Shown: positions 35,265-45,957, numbered from the stretch's first letter. The stretch: DNA of 64,000 nucleotides from Natronogracilivirga saccharolytica (GCF_017921895.1 NZ_JAFIDN010000001.1:434001-498000), one strand, 5' to 3'. A program made the numbers and translations. Notes: a model not told the origin generated them from the letters alone.

Positions 35265-35466
35265 GCTGTTGAGCTTCTCCTTCCTCTTTTTCCATGAATA
35301 TCTGGTCGGTACGCTTACCTGCCGGCTCTTCCTCATCAAAAGGAAGCATGCTTCCTTTTTGGATATTGTCGAACTGTCCGTTGAAGAATGCCCACAGGAA
35401 CAGGGCCAGACCACCTGAAATAATCAAAAGTGAAGATATGACCAGAATAAAAGCACCGGTACTCAT
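35242..35466 (-). CDS. ccoS: cbb3 oxidase assembly protein CcoS
   Basis: A 74-residue protein with one N-terminal helix (AFILVISSLLIISGGLALFLWAFF) followed by NGQFDNIQKGSMLPFDEE, the CcoS signature (LWAxxxGQFDD-like). CcoS is needed for copper/haem maturation of cbb3 oxidase. It is the first gene of the cco operon and overlaps ccoN by 23 bases. The C-terminal ~30 charged residues are longer than in many CcoS proteins. Confidence 0.88.
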   Translation of the reverse strand: MSTGAFILVISSLLIISGGLALFLWAFFNGQFDNIQKGSMLPFDEEEPAGKRTDQIFMEKEEGEAQQRESRKTK

Positions 35467-35729
35467 GGATTCAATGGTTTTGGTTCAGACAGCAGCACCA
35501 GGCAAGTCAGAGTATTAAGGCAGAAATGAAAATAATTGCTCTCCGCCTTCACCTGTTGACAACACAGAAACTGACCGCAGGTAGAACTGTCTCAGGTCAA
35601 AAAAAAAATACAAGACACTACGGACGGAACCGGCAACTTACATCCGGATCCATAAATATTAATTACTAAAGAAATTATCTAAACAGAGGTACATTTCAAA
35701 ATAAAATCAATGATTTTGGTTTAAAATAA

Positions 35730-38606
35730 TCACTCATTACAGATAAATGTACCCTGCCCATCAGCCTGGGGTTTCACAAAAACTGCAGAAGTATGGGGAG
35801 GGATCCGGAAGTTGTTTCCATCGCGTTCGGACTCCTTTACAACCGGATCAACACCATCAGCCTGGATCGGGTGAAGCTGCAACCCTTCCCATGATACACC
35901 CTCGCGTTCAAGTGATATGGTGCGATACTCATTGTCAGCATTGAATATCACCAGAATGCCATCGAGTTCGGGATCGAGCGGCTCACCGGCACACTGACCG
36001 TCCGATATGGCCATCGCGATAATGCCGGGCTCCTGCTCAGGTCCGGTATTGAGAAATGCGACACGCTTGTGAACCTGTTCGGCTTCCCTCAGACGGAACA
36101 GCGGTGAGGAATAGCGTATCCTGAGCTGTTCCCGGAAAAGCTGATGTGCCAGATCCATCAACTCTTTCTGAACATCAAACACCGGATTGCGCAGAAAATC
36201 CCGCATCTGATCCCATCTCGGTTCATTGTCCCAGGCCGGAGGCAGTCCTTTGCCCCATTTGTGGGAATCGAGACTGAAATCAACGGCATTATACCAGTCA
36301 CCGGAATCGAAACTGTTGCGGTCCAGCGATTTCGACCGGAGAATATCGGTACCCATCTGATAGAACGGGACTCCCTGGCCATAATTGATAAATGCATTGC
36401 TGAGCATGTGGACACGGACGCGGTCAGACATACCCATATCCAGCGGCAGTTTAACCTGGGTGTTGTCCCACAATGTTTCATTGTCGTGTTTATCGATATA
36501 GTTCACGGATTCCTGAGGATTGAGCGCAAAGCCAATCATTTCGTTACCACCATCTACACGATCGCCATCTCGGTTCAGATAGGGGTAGGTCGACAGATTT
36601 CCTGCCATTCCAACACGGATGCGGTCACCTGCTTCAAGCAAACTGGCGAGGTTATCTTCCTGCTCGCTGTATGCATCCTCATTCGGGAACAGGTACATTC
36701 CGCTCGTGAACCCCTGGGACCGGCCGTGGTCGGTAAAGTTGCCGCCTCGGATGGCATCCCGGCTCCGGTCATTGAAATTACCGATTCCGGTGCCGCCCAT
36801 GTTAAACTGCGTGGCCTGTACAAATATGCGGTCATCGGCAACCTCGCCAAAATTCCATCCCTCACCATAAATGTAAATGTTCTCGCCGTCCACACCGTCA
36901 TCTTCCAGTGTAAGCCCGGCCAGCTCCTCTTTCAGCCGCTCCATTACCGATTTCGGATGGTGTCCCATCAGATCAAAGCGAAAGGAGTCAATTTTGTAAT
37001 TCCTTGCCCAAAGCACCACGGAATCGATGATCAGTTTCTCCATCATGCCATGTTCGGCGGCAGTATTTTCGCAGCAGGTGGATGTTTCCATCTCCCCTGT
37101 ATCAACGTCGTAGCGGTGGTAATATCCCGGCACAACCTTGTCCAGCACGGAAAAACGCGACTCCGGACCGGATGCAAATGTATGGTTATACACAACATCG
37201 ACCACGACATTCAGCCCGATTTGTGCCAGTGACTGCACCATGTGCCGCAGTTCAAGAATGCGCGCCGTTCCGTCCGGATCCGTGGCATAACTTCCCTGGG
37301 GGACATTGAAGTGGAACGGATCGTACCCCCAGTTGAAACCGTCACGGGCTGCCATTCCCTCCATCCGGCCGGGCACACTGTACGGCTTCTGGATGAGCTC
37401 GGTGGCCGGATCTTCCTCCGCCATTTCCCCGAAAACTTCCCGGATTGACCGCGATCCATGCTCATCACACAGCTGATTCAGCTCCGGATGATCGAAGAAC
37501 TCACAAATCCGGTCGTAAGGATGATGCAGGTCGATTCGACGTGTGGTATCCTCGATTACCGAAGCTATGTCGTTGACAGGCAGCAAGTGAAGATGTGTCA
37601 GTCCGGCATCCGAAAGCCGCCTGAGGTGAGCCATGCCGTCGGAAAGCGGGCGGTCACCCACACCATTATGGGTAAATGCCATGTATTTTCCGCGATACTC
37701 CTCCGGAACGGTTTGGTCCTCCATGCTGAAATCGCGGACGTGCGCTTCATAAAGGGTTATGTCGGACGGATGGGGAAGTGATTTTTTCAATCGTCCCCAG
37801 CAGTTGGGTTTCAGATCTTCGTCGTCGAGATTGACAAACTGACTGAAGCGGCTGTCGGTCGTCAGGCTCACGGAATAGGGATCCGTTACTTCGTAATGAT
37901 TTACCTTCTGATTGTCATGGTGGTACACCGAAATGTCGAACCGGTAGTATTTCCTGTCCCACTCCTCCCGGTCACCGCGGAAATGCCAGACACCGTCTTC
38001 CGGATGCTGATCATTTACAGGCTCTAACTGCTCCAGGCGGTCTTCTCCGGCATCATAGATATTCAACCTGACCGACTGCGCCGTCGGTGCCCATAGTTTT
38101 AGTGTGATATTATCACCATCGTATATCGGGCCGAGTTCGCCGTCATAAAAATAGTGTTCGTCGATGACACCCGGAAACTGCACCCGGGTGGCCGCTACCG
38201 GCTTGTCATTGGGATCATAGGCAACCGCCACGAGCTGGCCTTTCAGGGCTTCTTTGACGATGGGTTTGTCTGCCCCGACTCTGCGGACCGGACGGTCTGA
38301 CAGGTGCGGATAGCGATCCCTGATCTCACTTCCGGCACTCACTTCACTCCCGACTTCGATCACTTCGCCGCCGGACACCCCTTCTTCATCGACTACAATA
38401 TCAGCATCGGCACTGTAACGGATTTCATGGCGGTATCCGAACTCACCACTGTCCCAGATCAGCCGGTCGGAAGAAACCCAGTGCGCCGAAGCACCGGAAA
38501 TTTCGGTTACCACATCATCGGGTCCGGCCTCTTTCGGCCGGCTGCAAGAAAAAAGTAAAGCTGCCATACAAATTATGGATAACGTGCGCGTAACGAAATA
38601 GTACAT
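35730..38606 (-). CDS. pulA: Type I pullulanase (GH13_14) lipoprotein
   Basis: About 958 residues with a lipoprotein signal (SIICMAALLFSCSRP). I chose the ATG at 38606, preceded by AGGA, since the longer frame from 38660 adds a non-signal head. After an N-terminal region there is a CBM48-like domain (about 165-270) and the GH13 barrel: YDPFHFNVPQGSYATDPDG, NVVVDVVYNHTFASG, SFRFDLMGHHPK (nucleophile Asp), YIYGEGWNFGEV (acid/base Glu) and YIDKHDNETLWDN (transition-state Asp). Type I pullulanases cut alpha-1,6 branches in pullulan and starch. It lies 114 bases downstream of the CotH-like gene on the same strand and may share a transcript with it. Outer-membrane location likely. Confidence 0.94.
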   Translation of the reverse strand: MYYFVTRTLSIICMAALLFSCSRPKEAGPDDVVTEISGASAHWVSSDRLIWDSGEFGYRHEIRYSADADIVVDEEGVSGGEVIEVGSEVSAGSEIRDRYPHLSDRPVRRVGADKPIVKEALKGQLVAVAYDPNDKPVAATRVQFPGVIDEHYFYDGELGPIYDGDNITLKLWAPTAQSVRLNIYDAGEDRLEQLEPVNDQHPEDGVWHFRGDREEWDRKYYRFDISVYHHDNQKVNHYEVTDPYSVSLTTDSRFSQFVNLDDEDLKPNCWGRLKKSLPHPSDITLYEAHVRDFSMEDQTVPEEYRGKYMAFTHNGVGDRPLSDGMAHLRRLSDAGLTHLHLLPVNDIASVIEDTTRRIDLHHPYDRICEFFDHPELNQLCDEHGSRSIREVFGEMAEEDPATELIQKPYSVPGRMEGMAARDGFNWGYDPFHFNVPQGSYATDPDGTARILELRHMVQSLAQIGLNVVVDVVYNHTFASGPESRFSVLDKVVPGYYHRYDVDTGEMETSTCCENTAAEHGMMEKLIIDSVVLWARNYKIDSFRFDLMGHHPKSVMERLKEELAGLTLEDDGVDGENIYIYGEGWNFGEVADDRIFVQATQFNMGGTGIGNFNDRSRDAIRGGNFTDHGRSQGFTSGMYLFPNEDAYSEQEDNLASLLEAGDRIRVGMAGNLSTYPYLNRDGDRVDGGNEMIGFALNPQESVNYIDKHDNETLWDNTQVKLPLDMGMSDRVRVHMLSNAFINYGQGVPFYQMGTDILRSKSLDRNSFDSGDWYNAVDFSLDSHKWGKGLPPAWDNEPRWDQMRDFLRNPVFDVQKELMDLAHQLFREQLRIRYSSPLFRLREAEQVHKRVAFLNTGPEQEPGIIAMAISDGQCAGEPLDPELDGILVIFNADNEYRTISLEREGVSWEGLQLHPIQADGVDPVVKESERDGNNFRIPPHTSAVFVKPQADGQGTFICNE

Positions 38607-38720
38607 AGTTCCTGTTCGGTTAGATCTGAAATATTGTAATGCTGCCAGAACAATATACACAGTGCACCAGAAATAACATGCAAAAATTTGTCCCCTTTTA
38701 GTGCACCGGGGCGGGATTAA

Positions 38721-41094
38721 CTACTGTACCAGCATCATGGTACGTGTCTGCTGGTAACTCTCCGTGCGCAGACGATAGAGTAAAACACCGCTGGCCAGTT
38801 CCCTGGCCCGAAAGTATACCGTATGATTGCCCGGATCCATAACCCTGTCCAGCAAGGTCTGGACATGCCGGCCGGTTACATCATAAACATCGATCCGGAC
38901 CTGCTGCTGCTCAGGAATATCAAATTGGATTGTGGTTATGTCGTTGAACGGATTGGGGTAGTTCTGATGCAGTTTGACACGCTCCGGTTTATCATCTCTG
39001 TCGCCGTTGGTTACAGACCTGAAGTGAATATTATCAAGCCGGAGTTTATCAGCCTCCAGAGTATCCGGCTGCACCTCATCGTCACTGAGACCGTATCGCC
39101 AAAGCAGCTGGACATACGGCCGGTCGTGCATGTCATCAGGAAGCCTGACTGTCTGTTCCAGTTCATGTCCGGCTTCACTTTCTGCCTCGTATTGCACGGG
39201 ATTACCATTCTCATCCGTAACGTCCCGGAATTCTCCCTCATCACCGATGCGATACTGAAGGCGCCAGCTGTAAATTCCGGTTCCCGGCTGCACGGTTCCT
39301 CCCGTCCAACTCAACTCGTAATTGTCATCGGTGCGGGTATCCAGGGCAAACAACACGCCACCGAGGCGGTTTTCAGGATACATTTCTTCATCGTCACCCG
39401 ATGGTGCATTCACCATGGCAAGGCCGTTCTCACCAAGACCATTTATGCGCGTACCCAACTGCTGATTGTAGCCTCCTTCTGTAAAGCCGGCGACCGGTGT
39501 TTGCGGGCCGCCGTTTTCTTCCTCCATGTAAACAAAAGCCATGTTGTCAGGATAAACGGCGACGGAAGTGTCCGGACTCCAGTATCCGAACCGGCAGTCT
39601 GTGTTTGCGAGCTGACAGGGATCGGGAAACCGCTCTTCGCCATCGGGAATAAATACCGCCTTGAGTGCGGTATCCTCTTCCGGATCGATGGTTATTCGCC
39701 TTTTCTCAGCTTCGGAACCATCCACTCCTTCCCAGTGAGAAAATTCAAATCCCGGTTCCGGCTCGGCCTCGAGCGTGACAGGAATTCCGGTGAAGTAATG
39801 CCCGTGCCACGGATAAAGTTCATCACCGGCACCCTCTACACCCGGCTCCACAGTGATCGTATTCACAGTAATGGAACCGTGACGATCACCAGAAGCATCC
39901 AGTTTTAATACGTAATCATCCTGAAGGTCAAAATTGTCTATGATATGCTGCCGCTGAATCTCCGGGCGCCGGTTGCCGTATTCGATAAAATCGTCAGCAC
40001 TGTTGCGTGTAGTGAGGGGATAAGCCCAACGATCTTCATGAAAGGGTATCATGTAGGCAATCCGGTCATACTCCTGCTGAACCACCGAACGCACATGATC
40101 CTTGTTGAAGGTTGTATTCATCAGATCCGCAAACCGGTTCAGGAACAGGTGATAAAACTCCTGGTTTTCAAGCAGGTTTCGCAGCAGGGCCGTCCGGTCC
40201 GCACCTCCGAAATCATATGGCGGTTCTCCGCCGCCCTCGGGAGAAATGGCATTGTAAAGCAGGTCATATTCGAGGTTGCGTTTTAATCCGGCCTCGTCAA
40301 AATCCCAGACCAGATACCGCCACCTTCCGTCCTCGTAAGGCCCCTCACCGGTATCCCGCGCACGCCAGAGCCGGAAATGCCTTGATCCGTACCAATCTAC
40401 ATTCCCGAGGTAGATGAACACAACATTGAAATCAATGTAGCTCATGATATCAAGTTTTTCCGTCATCCCGGCGTAGTGATCCGGATCGGAAAGATCATTA
40501 TCCACGGCATGACGATACATGTCCAGATACAAAACAAAGTCCTCAGGGTAACCTTCCTCTACACGGCCAGGATGATTTTCACCGTACGGACCCTGTATCA
40601 TAACCACATTGTCTTCATGTACGCCATAGTTATAGCGAATGTGAAACCGATCAAAACGATCCCGGAGATAGACCAGGCCCCAGTACTCACCATTGATCAT
40701 GTGATGCATGGCTTTGCTTCGCTGTGACCCGGCGTATGCCGGCTCCATCAGACGATGTGCGGCAATATCATTCAGATAGTCTCTGAGGTTTCCGTTCGTT
40801 CGCATGAGCAGCCGGTTGAACGTGTCCAGCGGTTTGTTTTCCGCCTTGTCTTCAGCACCGGCAAAGAACTGATAGTTGAAACGGTTTTCGAAGTCGTATT
40901 GCCCGCGCGCATAGAGCCGGAACGACTTGATGTCATTGTTGCGTGAACCGCCGCCATGAATCCGCATACCGGCATTCTGCGAAAAAAAGGATCCCTGTCC
41001 GGGGTCAATAAAATCTATGTGAACCGGACGCTCCCAGTCATGGCCCCGCTGCTGATAATTACCGGCAGAAACAAAGTCATTCTCCTGTCCCCCT
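38721..41094 (-). pseudogene. CotH-family secreted protein, C-terminal part (frameshifted gene)
   Basis: The 3' part of a CotH-like gene split by a frameshift near the C5 run at 41089-41093. In its frame the sequence reads NDFVSAGNYQQRGHDWERPV, then HIDFIDPGQGSFFSQNAG and MRIHGGGSRNNDIKSFRLYA, the CotH kinase core; this joins to YWGLVYLRDRFDRFHIR and WDFDEAGL further on. A beta domain follows (about residues 390-480 of the fragment), and the last ~80 residues are a T9SS type A sorting domain (LHQNYPNPFNDITTIQF, VYDVTGRHVQTL). The first in-frame ATG is at 40967, in mid-domain, so independent translation is unlikely to give a proper enzyme. CotH-type kinases phosphorylate proteins or possibly glycans. 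Adding one base in the G-run restores a single ~1161-residue protein. Confidence 0.8.
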
Positions 41095-42205
41095 CATCAA
41101 AATAGATCTGGCCGGGAACGTAAATCCCGTTTTCATGGCCGAACAGATTGTCCAGCCCTGTAGTAATGGAGAGTACCGGCAGTTTAAACTGTGGTTTCCC
41201 CGGGCCTTCAGGGATGTAGGTGGCAGTGGCGGTCGGACCAGTTTGCCCGTTCTTGTAGACCGCAGCACGAACCACCCGTGCTTTCAGCAAGTCTTCAGGC
41301 GGGCGATGCCACAAGTGGCGCCCGCGGGATTTATCGTAAGTAGTGATGATATCAGCGGCAATATTACCAGAGTCGGTGCGGTCTGACAGGGTAAGCGGCC
41401 CGTCATAGATATAGGTGCGATTGGTTTTCCCGACAATCTGTTTTTCGCTGTCTTCACCGGGGAAAAAGTAAGCTACAGAAAAGGATTCGCCCTGGCCGTT
41501 CAGATTTGCAGGATCCGGCTCGGAGCCGTCAAGCGTGTACAGAATGGTGGCCTCGGGGTCATCGGCATGGATCGAAACTTCAATTTCATCTTCAAAAAAT
41601 CCGGATGGAACGGAAATTTCCGGTGTTTCTATAAGCTCGGTCAGACCCGGCTCATCATTGGCAGCACCCGGAGTAGGATCGTAGAAAAAGTACCATTCAT
41701 CACCGCCGTCGGGATAACGGCCGAACGAAATATCGGTGGGAATGAGACGCGGCGTTATTTCGTCAAGCCTTTCTCCGGTAAATGGGTGGGTCAGAAGCAC
41801 CTCTTCACCGGCCTGGGCAATGCGGAAGTTGGTGTGCAGCGGTTCGCCGGGGTTGCGGCGGTTCTTTCCTGACGCCCATACAAGCAGATATTCACCGGGC
41901 TCTATTACGGTTCCTTCCGGAAAAAGCCATTGAAAGGGTTCGTCATAGTCATCAGACAGCCCGAAATTAGCAAGATCAACCGGCTGATCACCGCGATTGT
42001 ACAGTTCAATCCAGTCTTCGTAATCTCCGTCTTCATCAGCATTGGTAGTCGCATTTGAGGCCAGCACCTCGTTGATGACCACCGCATTGTCGTTATCACC
42101 GTCAGTATTTTGACCGGCTGCAAGTCGCTCCGGCAGAAAAGCTGTTATGAAAAATAAAACCAGAAATTGCGCAAAAAGCCGCATGTTGACGGGGGTATTA
42201 CTCAC
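41015..42205 (-). pseudogene. CotH-family secreted protein, N-terminal part (frameshifted gene)
   Basis: The 5' part of the same gene. It encodes a signal peptide (FAQFLVLFFITAFLPERLAA), a lamin-tail domain (VVINEVLASNATTNADEDGD, DWIELYNRG), a chitobiase/E-set type domain with YTLDGSEPDPANL, and the start of CotH (LPVLSITTGLDNLFGHENGI, YVPGQIYFDEG). It then leaves frame and ends at 41015. The GTG start at 42205 overlaps the stop of the GH97 gene (GTGA); an ATG at 42184 is an alternative just before the signal. The coupling to GH97 suggests joint expression. The product, if truncated, would be exported but lack the kinase core. Confidence 0.8.
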
Positions 42206-44367
42206 TGACTCAGCCGCTCAATGTCTTCATCATCAGCCGGACGGAAACGCACTGCCTGACCGCCGCCGGGCGCCAGTTCAAGTGACATCATTGTTTCGCT
42301 GTCAACCAGACGGTCTTCGACAACGATGTCGTAGGGATTGGTATCCCAGTCGGCTTCCGGCCCGTCACGATAAATTTCGGCAACGTATTGCCGGCCGGAA
42401 TCAAGAAAATCCAGATCTGCATCCAGTGTCCGGCCTTCCTCGTCGGTGATGCTTCCCAAAAACCACTCATCGCTGTTGCGGTCCTTGCGGACAATGGTCA
42501 CGAAGTTCCCGATGTCGGCATGCAGCACGCGGGTATCGTACCAGTCAACCGGAACATCCTTGATAAACTGAAACGGCTCCGGGTTGGCTTCGTAGTTTTC
42601 AGGAAGGTCAGCCGCCATCTGCAGCGGGCTGTAAATGGTGACATAGAGCGCCAGTTCTTTTGCGAGTGTGTGCTTGACCCGGTTGTCGGGACGGTACTCG
42701 TCAAAATGGAGGTCAAAGATGCCAGGTGTATAGTCAAACGGCCCGGACAGCATGCGGACGAACGGCAGCTGGACGACATACTCCGGCGGATTTCCGCCCC
42801 ACTCACCCCAGGCATTGTACTCCTGCCCGACAGCCACTTCCCGCGTCATCAGATTCGGCCAGGTCCTGCGAAGGCCGGTGTCCTTGACGCCTTCGTGGAC
42901 ATTCAGGGAGATCTTGTGGGATGCGGCCAGCTCCACCACACGCTGATGATGATCGACCATAAACTGTCCGTGATGCCACTCATACTGCTCGTTTCCATCT
43001 TCATCATAGCGCATAATTTCCTGGCCATGACCCACATAGCCGGTCTTGACCGCACGCACTCCAAGGTCTTCATAGAGCGCATAGGCTTCTTCCATCTGGC
43101 TTTCATAGTGCAGAACCGTAGCAGAATTTTCATGGTGCCCCATCAGCCGGGTGCCGCTCTCAAGGGCATACTGTGCCACGCCTTCGAGATCAAACTCGGG
43201 AATGGATTCGGTGAAATCGAACACCACGCCTTCCTCGTACCAGTTTTCATCCCAGCCCGGATTCCATCCTTCCACCAGGACATGGTCGAAATCATGTTCG
43301 GCCGCAAAGTCGATATATCTTTTGGCACGTTCGGTAGTTGCCCCGAGATTCGGACCCGGTCCCCATGTGTATTTATCCAGATGCATTCCCCACCAGATAC
43401 CGATGTATTTTCCGGGCTCAATCCAGGAGGTATCCTCAATCTTGTTCGGCTCGTTGAGGTTGAGGATCAGGTAGGATGTGATCAGATCGCCGGGATCATC
43501 GGCAATTTGCAGTGTTCTCCATGGGGTGACCATGGGTGCTGAACCGCGTACGCGGACCCCGTCCGACCAGGGCATGATATTGGACTGCAGCGTGTAACCG
43601 TCCACGCGCTCCAAAGTCATTGTGGAGTAGTCCACCAGAGCTGCTTCATGAAAACTCAGATAGAGACCGTCGTCGGTCTGCATGGTCAGGGGCGTATGCA
43701 CGGTATCGGCCTGTGAGATCGGGGTGTCTTCGAACAGATACTCAAACCTGTTCCACTGGTAGCCATGGATATACCATGAGCGGTGGTCACCTGTAAGCGC
43801 AAATTCGGTGAGCTCATCCATGATGACCAGTGTATCGAGTTCGGGTTGCTCAGGGAATTCATAGCGGAAACCGATGCCATCGTCAAAAGCCCGGAAAACC
43901 AGAGTAAGCTCGCGCTGCTTGTCATCTTCTTCGGCAAGGTGAACCTTGAGCTCATTATAGTTATTTCTGATGAACTGCTTTTCCCCCCAGACCTGCTCCC
44001 AGGTTTCATCCATCGATCCGCTTTCCACCGATGATACTACGAAACCGTCGCGCATATCCGGCACATCGGCCAGTTCAAAACCCATTTTTGAAGGTTTCAG
44101 CACCGCCTGCCCGTCCCGCTCCACACTGTAAACCGGTGTGCCGTCAGCATCGAGCCAGAACGTGATTGTGTTCAGCTCTCCGGGAGATGTTACCGAAAAT
44201 TCGGCAACTTCTTCACCGGCATAAGCTTCCGGCCTTTCTTCAGTTCCTTCTTCAGGCTGCAGAGCATCGGATGCAGGCTCAGTTGCCCCGCAGGCGGTAA
44301 CGAGAATGGCAAAAACAAACAGAAATGGAATCAGAGTGTGTCGGAGGCAGTTTTTATGTAATAGCAT
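42202..44367 (-). CDS. Glycoside hydrolase family 97 (SusB-type alpha-glucosidase) lipoprotein
   Basis: A 721-residue enzyme with a lipoprotein signal (FLFVFAILVTACGATE). The N-terminal super-sandwich (40-300) precedes the barrel with VEGWNPGWDENWYEEG and VKTGYVGHGQEI, then HHGQFMVDHHQRVVELAA, SLNVHEGVKDTGLRRT and VGQEYNAWGEWGG. The VKTGYV motif instead of a KxDF Asp, with Glu in HEG and GQEY, matches the inverting, Ca-dependent SusB subgroup rather than the retaining one. It hydrolyses maltooligosaccharides to glucose. It is translationally coupled to the CotH-like gene downstream. A 219-base gap separates it from the divergent amidohydrolase pair. Confidence 0.93.
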   Translation of the reverse strand: MLLHKNCLRHTLIPFLFVFAILVTACGATEPASDALQPEEGTEERPEAYAGEEVAEFSVTSPGELNTITFWLDADGTPVYSVERDGQAVLKPSKMGFELADVPDMRDGFVVSSVESGSMDETWEQVWGEKQFIRNNYNELKVHLAEEDDKQRELTLVFRAFDDGIGFRYEFPEQPELDTLVIMDELTEFALTGDHRSWYIHGYQWNRFEYLFEDTPISQADTVHTPLTMQTDDGLYLSFHEAALVDYSTMTLERVDGYTLQSNIMPWSDGVRVRGSAPMVTPWRTLQIADDPGDLITSYLILNLNEPNKIEDTSWIEPGKYIGIWWGMHLDKYTWGPGPNLGATTERAKRYIDFAAEHDFDHVLVEGWNPGWDENWYEEGVVFDFTESIPEFDLEGVAQYALESGTRLMGHHENSATVLHYESQMEEAYALYEDLGVRAVKTGYVGHGQEIMRYDEDGNEQYEWHHGQFMVDHHQRVVELAASHKISLNVHEGVKDTGLRRTWPNLMTREVAVGQEYNAWGEWGGNPPEYVVQLPFVRMLSGPFDYTPGIFDLHFDEYRPDNRVKHTLAKELALYVTIYSPLQMAADLPENYEANPEPFQFIKDVPVDWYDTRVLHADIGNFVTIVRKDRNSDEWFLGSITDEEGRTLDADLDFLDSGRQYVAEIYRDGPEADWDTNPYDIVVEDRLVDSETMMSLELAPGGGQAVRFRPADDEDIERLSQ

Positions 44368-44586
44368 GGCATCAAGGTCGCATTGGGTATTTTAATATTG
44401 TTGATATTGAGGCAATTTATCACAATTGGACGTCCCGGGGCAACTTTTTTAATTATTGGTTTAATTGATTGCGAAATTTCAGATATTTATTTCCTTCCTG
44501 CAAAATCTGACATGTAACCCATTCATATCATGCTTCAATTGATACGTAAGCCAGTCGTCACCGAACGTTCCGGCAATGATTCCCGG

Positions 44587-45870
44587 ATGACATCACCCGC
44601 CAAACCACTGGTATGTATACTTGTGCTTGTTCTGCTGAGTACGTCCGCCTCGCTCCGGGCTCAGGAAAAACCGACTGCTTTCACCGGCGGAACCATCATC
44701 ACCGTAACCGGTGACACATATGACAACGGGGTTCTGCTTGTTCAGGACGGCACTATTGCGGATGTGGGCGCATCCGGAGATGTCAGCATTCCCGGTAATG
44801 CAGAGGTCCGGGATGTTTCAGGAAAGGTGATGATGCCGGGGCTCGTCGATCCGCATTCCCATATCGGCGAAGGTGAAGGCGGAGACCGGTCCGACGCGCT
44901 GCATCCCGATGTGCGCATACTCGACACCATCGACCCGAAAAGCGACTCATTCCGGCGGGCACTGGCCGGTGGGGTCACCTCGGTAAATGTCATGCCGGGG
45001 TCGGGACACCTTATCAGCGGACAGACCGTCTATCTCAAGCTGCGTCCGTCCCGCAAAATTGAGGACATGCTGATGTATGTGGATGAGGAGGAGGAAATCT
45101 ATGGCGGACTGAAGGTTGCCAACGGGACCAACCCGCTGCATGAGCCGCCGTTTCCCGGAACCAGAGCCAAATCGGCAGCCTTGTACCGTGCACTGTTCGT
45201 GCGGGCAGAGGAATACCGGGACAAGATCAGGGCTGCTGACGGAGATGCTGACCGCATGCCTTCCCGCGACCTGGCCCTTGAAACACTGGTTGAGGTACTT
45301 GAAGGACGCAGAATCGTGCACAATCACACGCACCGGCATGATGATATTCTCACGGCCATCCGACTGGCCGATGAGTTCGGGTACCGCATGGTGCTGCATC
45401 ATGTTACCGATGCCTGGAAGGTTGCAGATGTTATCGCAGAATCGGGTTATCCCGCATCCATCATCTATATTGATGCCCCGGGAGGCAAGATGGAAGCCGT
45501 TAATCTGCTGCCAAAAGCCGGGCCGGTTCTGGAGAAAGCCGGCGCAGAGTTTGGCTTTCATACCGATGACGGAGTTACGGATTCGCGTCTTTTCCTGAGA
45601 TCGCCGGCATTTGCCATGCGGGAAGGCATGAGCCGCCAAATGGCACTGGAGTCGGTGACCATCGCCAACGCCCGGCAAATGGACATAGATGACCGCACCG
45701 GTTCACTTGAGCCGGGAAAGGATGCCGACTTTATCCTGATCAGCGGCGATCCGTTCAGTGTTTACACCCGTATTCTTCAGACCTGGATTGAAGGACAGAA
45801 AGTCTGGGATTTTGATGATTCCGATGACCGCAAACATGCTTTAGGCGGATACAAGATCAGAGAGGAGTGA
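44587..45870 (+). CDS. Exported amidohydrolase, catalytically complete member of a tandem pair
   Basis: About 427 residues from the ATG at 44587 (a longer frame begins at 44530), starting with a signal peptide (LVCILVLVLLSTSASLRAQ). It is an imidazolonepropionase-like metal-dependent hydrolase: GLVDPHSHIGEGEGG carries the HxH metal motif; RRIVHNHTHRHDDILTAI and MVLHHVTDAWK carry the next His residues; GFHTDDGVTDSR carries the metal Asp. SLEPGKDADFILISGDPFS closes the beta domain. The substrate is unknown. Six bases after its stop begins the long frame of the second amidohydrolase, whose real start is 45958 or so. The two very probably form one operon and perhaps one heteromeric enzyme. Confidence 0.88.
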   Translation: MTSPAKPLVCILVLVLLSTSASLRAQEKPTAFTGGTIITVTGDTYDNGVLLVQDGTIADVGASGDVSIPGNAEVRDVSGKVMMPGLVDPHSHIGEGEGGDRSDALHPDVRILDTIDPKSDSFRRALAGGVTSVNVMPGSGHLISGQTVYLKLRPSRKIEDMLMYVDEEEEIYGGLKVANGTNPLHEPPFPGTRAKSAALYRALFVRAEEYRDKIRAADGDADRMPSRDLALETLVEVLEGRRIVHNHTHRHDDILTAIRLADEFGYRMVLHHVTDAWKVADVIAESGYPASIIYIDAPGGKMEAVNLLPKAGPVLEKAGAEFGFHTDDGVTDSRLFLRSPAFAMREGMSRQMALESVTIANARQMDIDDRTGSLEPGKDADFILISGDPFSVYTRILQTWIEGQKVWDFDDSDDRKHALGGYKIREE

Positions 45871-45957
45871 ACATTTTTGGAAAGCAGATCAACCGGATGC
45901 CGCGCTTCAGAAAAATCCTTATCGAACCGGAGAATGTATACTTCAAAACATAACACC

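Noticed and set aside
33831-35414. Long form of CcoN starting at 35414
   Set aside because: The extra 50 residues overlap ccoS in another frame and have no membrane or family character; the GTG at 35264 has a ribosome binding site and gives the expected length.
41080-41100. Programmed -1 frameshift in the CotH-like gene
   Set aside because: The G5 run is not a proper X-XXY-YYZ slippery site in the reading frame and I see no downstream stem; a simple one-base loss is the simpler explanation.
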